This document shows positions 60,844 to 64,000 of a stretch of 64,000 nt of DNA, piece after piece. The DNA comes from Amycolatopsis azurea DSM 43854 (GTDB lineage Bacteria > Actinomycetota > Actinomycetes > Mycobacteriales > Pseudonocardiaceae). The notes beneath the pieces are model-generated. The model was not told where the DNA came from. It ran no database searches and saw only the letters and a program-made list of their open reading frames with translations. Each line of letters opens with the position of its first letter. Position 1 is the first letter of the stretch. Location of the stretch: positions 316 through 64,315 of the forward strand of contig NZ_MUXN01000023.1 in assembly GCF_001995215.1 (NCBI RefSeq). The letters run 5' to 3'. Made by a program: the position numbers and the translations under genes.

Positions 60844-61671
60844 ATGGCAGACAACACCGATCACGCTACCGATGCGCTCGAACCGTTCTACGACGGCGCC
60901 GAAGCACTGCGCACCCTCGTCGGCGACAACTTCCACTTCGGCTACTGGGACGAGGATCAGCAGAGCCTGCCTCTCGACCAGGCCCAGAACCAGCTCACCG
61001 ACCAGGTCGCCGCCGCCACCGGTCTGCACGAAGGACAACGGCTTCTCGACGTGGGATGCGGCACCGGCGCCCCCGGCTTTCACATCCTCTACAGCACCGG
61101 AGCCTCCGTAACGGGAATCGCGATCAGCGAGGAAGAAGTCCGGCTCGCCAACGCCGCCAGCCACACACAAGGCCTCGGCCGGCGCGCCGAGTTCCACGTC
61201 GCCGACGCGATCGACCTCCCCTTCCCGGACAAATCATTCGACGCGGCGATCGCCATCGAGAGCTTGCTGCACATCCCCGACAAACTCAAAGCCTTCAAAG
61301 AGATCCAGCGCGTACTCCGCCCCGGAGCACTACTGGTCATCTCCGATGGCGTCGCACGCGAGGACGCAGTGAACACCGGATCCGACATCAAGGCACTCGA
61401 AGCCGCCATGATCACCCGGGAGACCTACAAACAACTCGCCGCGGACGCGGGTTTCCACATCATCGACTTCGCAGACATAACTGAAAGGGTCAAGCCCACC
61501 TTCGGGCATGTCCTCCAACGCATCGACACCCACCGCGCCGACCTGATCGCCAAGGGAGCACAAGAACAAGTCGATGCCCTGGAGGAAATCCTCCGCTTCT
61601 ACCAGGACGCACTCGAATCGGGCAGCCGAAGCTACCTCCACATCACCCTCCGCAAACCCACAGAAGAATAG
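60844..61671 (+). CDS. SAM-dependent methyltransferase
   Basis: A 275-residue class I methyltransferase. FHFGYWDED near the start, LLDVGCGTGAPGFHILYSTG for SAM, VADAIDLPFPDKSFDAAIAI and the LRPGALLVISD segment are the hallmarks of the group containing small-molecule N-, O- and C-methyltransferases of natural-product pathways. It is last gene of the operon and probably methylates the amine or a hydroxyl of the product. Confidence 0.9.
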   Translation: MADNTDHATDALEPFYDGAEALRTLVGDNFHFGYWDEDQQSLPLDQAQNQLTDQVAAATGLHEGQRLLDVGCGTGAPGFHILYSTGASVTGIAISEEEVRLANAASHTQGLGRRAEFHVADAIDLPFPDKSFDAAIAIESLLHIPDKLKAFKEIQRVLRPGALLVISDGVAREDAVNTGSDIKALEAAMITRETYKQLAADAGFHIIDFADITERVKPTFGHVLQRIDTHRADLIAKGAQEQVDALEEILRFYQDALESGSRSYLHITLRKPTEE

Positions 61672-62116
61672 TCCCCGAAACGCAATTCAACACCCCTGAC
61701 ATCAGTCGCTTGAAAAACTCTATATACGCTACCCTCCGTTCGCCGGAAACTGTGAGCGTTACCCTCAGATGACGGACTCGAGTATGCAAAGCCGGCGGCT
61801 TTTCGCCTGAAAGACTGTCGATCGTCTCGAAGGTTTATCCCGCGCATTCCGGGCTGTCGCGCTAGCCCGGGGCCAGCAAGACGGCCTGAGAGACCGCCAG
61901 GAGCTCGAAGTCAGCGAATCCTGCCCGCCTGCTGGATGGCCCAGGCCGACACGAACGAGAAGGGCTCGACAACGAAGCTGACCAGCACAGAGAAAAGGGA
62001 GCTTCCGAGCAGTGACAGACGCCAGGTGAAGCCAGGCCTGCCTCAACAGTGTCATCCCGCGTGCGACTCGGTCGTCTCCAGTGAACAATTACGGCGTGCT
62101 TGACACACTCGACGAC
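61672..62116. other. Gene-free region downstream of the operon
   Basis: There is no supported gene. The part around 61705-61740 is AT-rich (including CTATATACGC) and could hold a promoter or the operon end; I find no clear hairpin. Confidence 0.4.
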
Positions 62117-62626
62117 ATGCCCTCGGCGCTTACCAGACTCTCGATCTCCTTGCCAGGCGTCACCCCTTCACCGCATCCGATACTCGATGCCCTCTGGGAC
62201 GGCCTCGGCCTGGCCCGAGCCTGCGGACTGGCCGCAGCGAGCGCCGATCCATCCGAATGGGTCAGCAGACAACGAAATGCCGACACCATCGAATACCTCC
62301 TCGCCAGGGAATTGATCCGGACCAACGCCGCCTGCGACCAGTCCCTGACACTCCGGCCCGTCACCTCGCCCGGTGAAGCCCGCAGTACCGCATGGGCCGC
62401 GACAGTCATCCAGACGATCCTCGACTTCACCAACACGGCACAGCCCATGGCACACGCCACCGCCGACACGGCCACACACCACGACGACCAGCACCATTTC
62501 AGAACGTCCGCGAACCTACTCGGAGAACTCGGCGCATGCTGGCGCGGTGAACGCCCCGCCTACCAGCTACACACCACCGACCGAACTTCCTCCCCCTGGT
62601 GGAATCACCACCCACACAACCTCTGA
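62117..62626 (+). CDS. Unknown small protein
   Basis: 169 residues from the ATG at 62117, or 181 from a GTG at 62081; neither start has a clear ribosome site. It reads as a mostly helical, soluble protein (WDGLGLARACGLAAASADPS, then AWAATVIQTILDFTN), with a His-rich end. I recognise no family. Codon use looks like a real gene, but without a homologue I cannot be sure. Confidence 0.5.
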   Translation: MPSALTRLSISLPGVTPSPHPILDALWDGLGLARACGLAAASADPSEWVSRQRNADTIEYLLARELIRTNAACDQSLTLRPVTSPGEARSTAWAATVIQTILDFTNTAQPMAHATADTATHHDDQHHFRTSANLLGELGACWRGERPAYQLHTTDRTSSPWWNHHPHNL

Positions 62627-62977
62627 ACGTGCCCTCACTGTCCTGGTCACACGAACCCGCAGCCGAGCCGCAGTCATTCGCGCCCGTTGATCACCGTGCC
62701 GCCGAGATTCCGCGTCGCCGTTTAAGTCATCCGTCCGAGAGGGCGGCCTGAGATCCTGATCTTCGAGCACGTCGGCGCCCTGACACGGGATGTCCTCCTG
62801 GCGTGATCGGCGGAGCCGGTCCACTGGCCCTCGTCTTGATCTACCCAAGCGAAGCGATCTCGCAGAATGTCACCACCTCGAAGGCACCGGGCGGTCATCC
62901 CTGGCCGGTGGCTGCTGGACGACGCGAGCCCCCACCCCCGGCCGTGTCCGGGGTGGGGGCGGTGACCACGTTTCCGG
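62627..62977. other. Gene-free region containing the PKS terminator
   Basis: No gene is supported between the orphan gene and the end of the leftward PKS gene. The hairpin at 62928-62960 is listed separately. Confidence 0.5.
62928..62960 (-). terminator. Hairpin terminator of the PKS gene
   Basis: GCCCCCACCCCCGG (62928-62941) pairs with CCGGGGTGGGGGC (62948-62960), with one bulged C. It lies 18 bases downstream of the PKS stop codon on the minus strand. Confidence 0.7.
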
Positions 62978-64000
62978 TTACGAGTCAGCACGAACGGTAG
63001 AGGGCAGGAGCTGTCCGTTCCGGCTCGCCGGTCGGGGCGTCCGCACGTCCGCCTCCGGGAGGTCGAGCCAGTCCCGGATTGACCGGACGGTTTCGGCGGC
63101 GTGTTCTTCGAGCATCGACAGGTGGGTGCCGGACACCTCCCGCATTTCGAGCCGACCCGACCAGAGTTCGTGGAGGCGACTGTCTTGGGGGTGCAGGAAC
63201 AGCACCGGCACGTCCGGCCGTGGGTCCCTCTCGGCGTCAAGCAGTAGCTCGTATCTGCGGAACGCGGTTATCGCGGCCAGACTCACCGTGGCCGACGCCT
63301 GCGCCAGTCGGTCGAGGACCGTCCTGGCCACGTGCTCCGGCAGCGTGCTCGGAGTCGCGGCGTCGAGCAGGACCAGTCCCCGTACCGCCCTGCCCTGTCG
63401 ACGCAGAGTTTCGGCGAGGTGGTGGGCAGGCAGGCATCCTGACGAGTGCCCGAGCAGGCACACCTCGCCATCGGGCACGGACTTCGCCCAAGCCTCGGCC
63501 AACTCGTCCAGGCTGTGCGGCACGGGCTCGCCTTCGACGGACCCGGGCAGCCGGGTCGTCCACACCTCGCACGAGCCCTCAAGCCCGTCTGCCAACGTGG
63601 CATACGGCGACACGGCGTCGGAGGCGATGATCGGCGGCACGCAGAGCAACCGGAGAGGTGCCGGAGTCGTGGTGAGCCGGTGCCATGTAGGCCTCGGCAG
63701 ACCACCGGCAGCCCTGTCTCGTGCGGCTTCATCGAGCATGAGGCGTGCCCGCTGTGCGTCGCCGTCGCGCCAGGTGGTCAGGACTTCGGTCACGAACGAC
63801 TGGGCTGCGTCCACCCCGGCATCGCCGTCGTCCACCGCGCCGTCGTCCACCGCGCCGTCGTCCACCGCGCCGTCGTCCACCGCGTCATCGAGCAGGGTGT
63901 CGACGTACCGGGCCAGCGCGACCGGAGTGGGGTGGTCGAGCAATACCGTGGCGGCGAGCGTGGTGCCGGTCGCGGCGGCGACCCTCGTGCGGAGTTCGAC
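62978..64000 (-). CDS. Modular PKS C-terminus: carrier end and thioesterase (partial)
   Basis: The gene enters from beyond the right edge. The first visible part is the end of an ACP (TVLLDHPTPVALARYVDTLL), then a linker with four AVDDG repeats, then a type I thioesterase: LLCVPPIIASDAVSPYATLA, the nucleophile LLGHSSGCLPAHHLAE and the His region VSGTHLSMLEEH. This is the last module of a type I PKS that releases its product here. It is the beginning of a further PKS locus to the right and is convergent with the ACP operon region. Confidence 0.92.
   Translation of the reverse strand, partial: VELRTRVAAATGTTLAATVLLDHPTPVALARYVDTLLDDAVDDGAVDDGAVDDGAVDDGDAGVDAAQSFVTEVLTTWRDGDAQRARLMLDEAARDRAAGGLPRPTWHRLTTTPAPLRLLCVPPIIASDAVSPYATLADGLEGSCEVWTTRLPGSVEGEPVPHSLDELAEAWAKSVPDGEVCLLGHSSGCLPAHHLAETLRRQGRAVRGLVLLDAATPSTLPEHVARTVLDRLAQASATVSLAAITAFRRYELLLDAERDPRPDVPVLFLHPQDSRLHELWSGRLEMREVSGTHLSMLEEHAAETVRSIRDWLDLPEADVRTPRPASRNGQLLPSTVRADS
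63824..63883. repeat. Four 15-base tandem repeats in the PKS linker
   Basis: The unit GCCGTCGTCCACCGC occurs four times in perfect tandem. On the coding strand it encodes AVDDG four times, an acidic flexible linker between the ACP and thioesterase. Repeat number could vary by slippage without shifting the frame. Confidence 0.9.

Noticed and set aside
63824..63883. Short regular repeats as a possible CRISPR array
   Set aside because: The repeats are directly adjacent without spacers and in frame with a PKS linker.
1..64000. tRNA, rRNA or riboswitch genes
   Set aside because: I looked for tRNA-like cloverleaf segments and known leader motifs in the gaps and saw none; a covariance-model scan would be needed to exclude them.

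Overview
The DNA is GC-rich with dense, often 1-8 bp overlapping genes, many GTG starts, TetR/IclR regulators, several P450s and NRPS/PKS genes. This points to a filamentous actinomycete, most likely Pseudonocardiales (Amycolatopsis-like); that placement is inferred from gene content, not from a marker gene. The window holds two catabolic islands on the left and accessory, biosynthetic DNA on the right, separated by insertion-sequence and gene debris.

1) 1-15.6 kb: after the end of an IS5-type transposase comes a P450-initiated catabolic regulon. A TetR regulator, an aldehyde and an alcohol dehydrogenase, a secreted lipase, two acyl-CoA synthetases, an enoyl-CoA hydratase, a Cys-less thiolase-fold protein with a DUF35 partner (the pairing seen in retro-aldolases), ferredoxin, ferredoxin reductase, P450, SDR and a PaaG-like isomerase lie in five transcription units. 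All five units carry a near-identical palindrome (consensus GACYGTMCGTNCGGTC), in four cases placed on a recognisable promoter. The logic is hydroxylate, oxidise to acid, make the CoA ester, hydrate, cleave by retro-aldol. A branched terpenoid, steroid-like or alkyl-aromatic substrate would fit.

2) 15.8-30.9 kb: a second catabolic island around another TetR gene. It joins a gamma-glutamylation route (glutamine-synthetase-like ligase, DAO-family amine oxidase, aldehyde dehydrogenase, PuuD-like hydrolase) to CoA chemistry (a fused acyl-CoA ligase/enoyl-CoA hydratase, and a small hotdog protein resembling 3-aminobutyryl-CoA ammonia-lyase) and to a Baeyer-Villiger monooxygenase, an esterase and a flavin amine oxidase. 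The substrate looks like an amine or amino acid and is unknown.

3) 30.9-36.4 kb: an IS3 element, a frameshifted methyltransferase, and broken pieces of a PKD-domain protein, a tyrosine recombinase, a STAND NTPase and a PKS dehydratase.

4) 36.4-51.0 kb: a compact NRPS/PKS locus: NRPS A-T-C, NRPS A-T plus PKS KS-AT-T-TE, and a stand-alone A domain. Two paralogous proteins of no recognised family each overlap the start of an A-domain gene. A P450 remnant, an IclR regulator and a methyltransferase follow.

5) 51.0-53.4 kb: decayed IS256 and IS30 transposases and about 1.4 kb without convincing genes.

6) 53.4-61.7 kb: a seven-gene operon encoding an ACP, two KAS III enzymes, a P450, an unusual UbiB/AarF kinase-like protein fused to a class III aminotransferase, an imine-reductase-like enzyme and a methyltransferase. 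The set suggests a cyclic amine built by ketone formation, transamination, imine reduction and methylation. It is the best candidate here for an undescribed pathway. The window closes with an orphan gene and the ACP-TE end of a modular PKS entering from the right.
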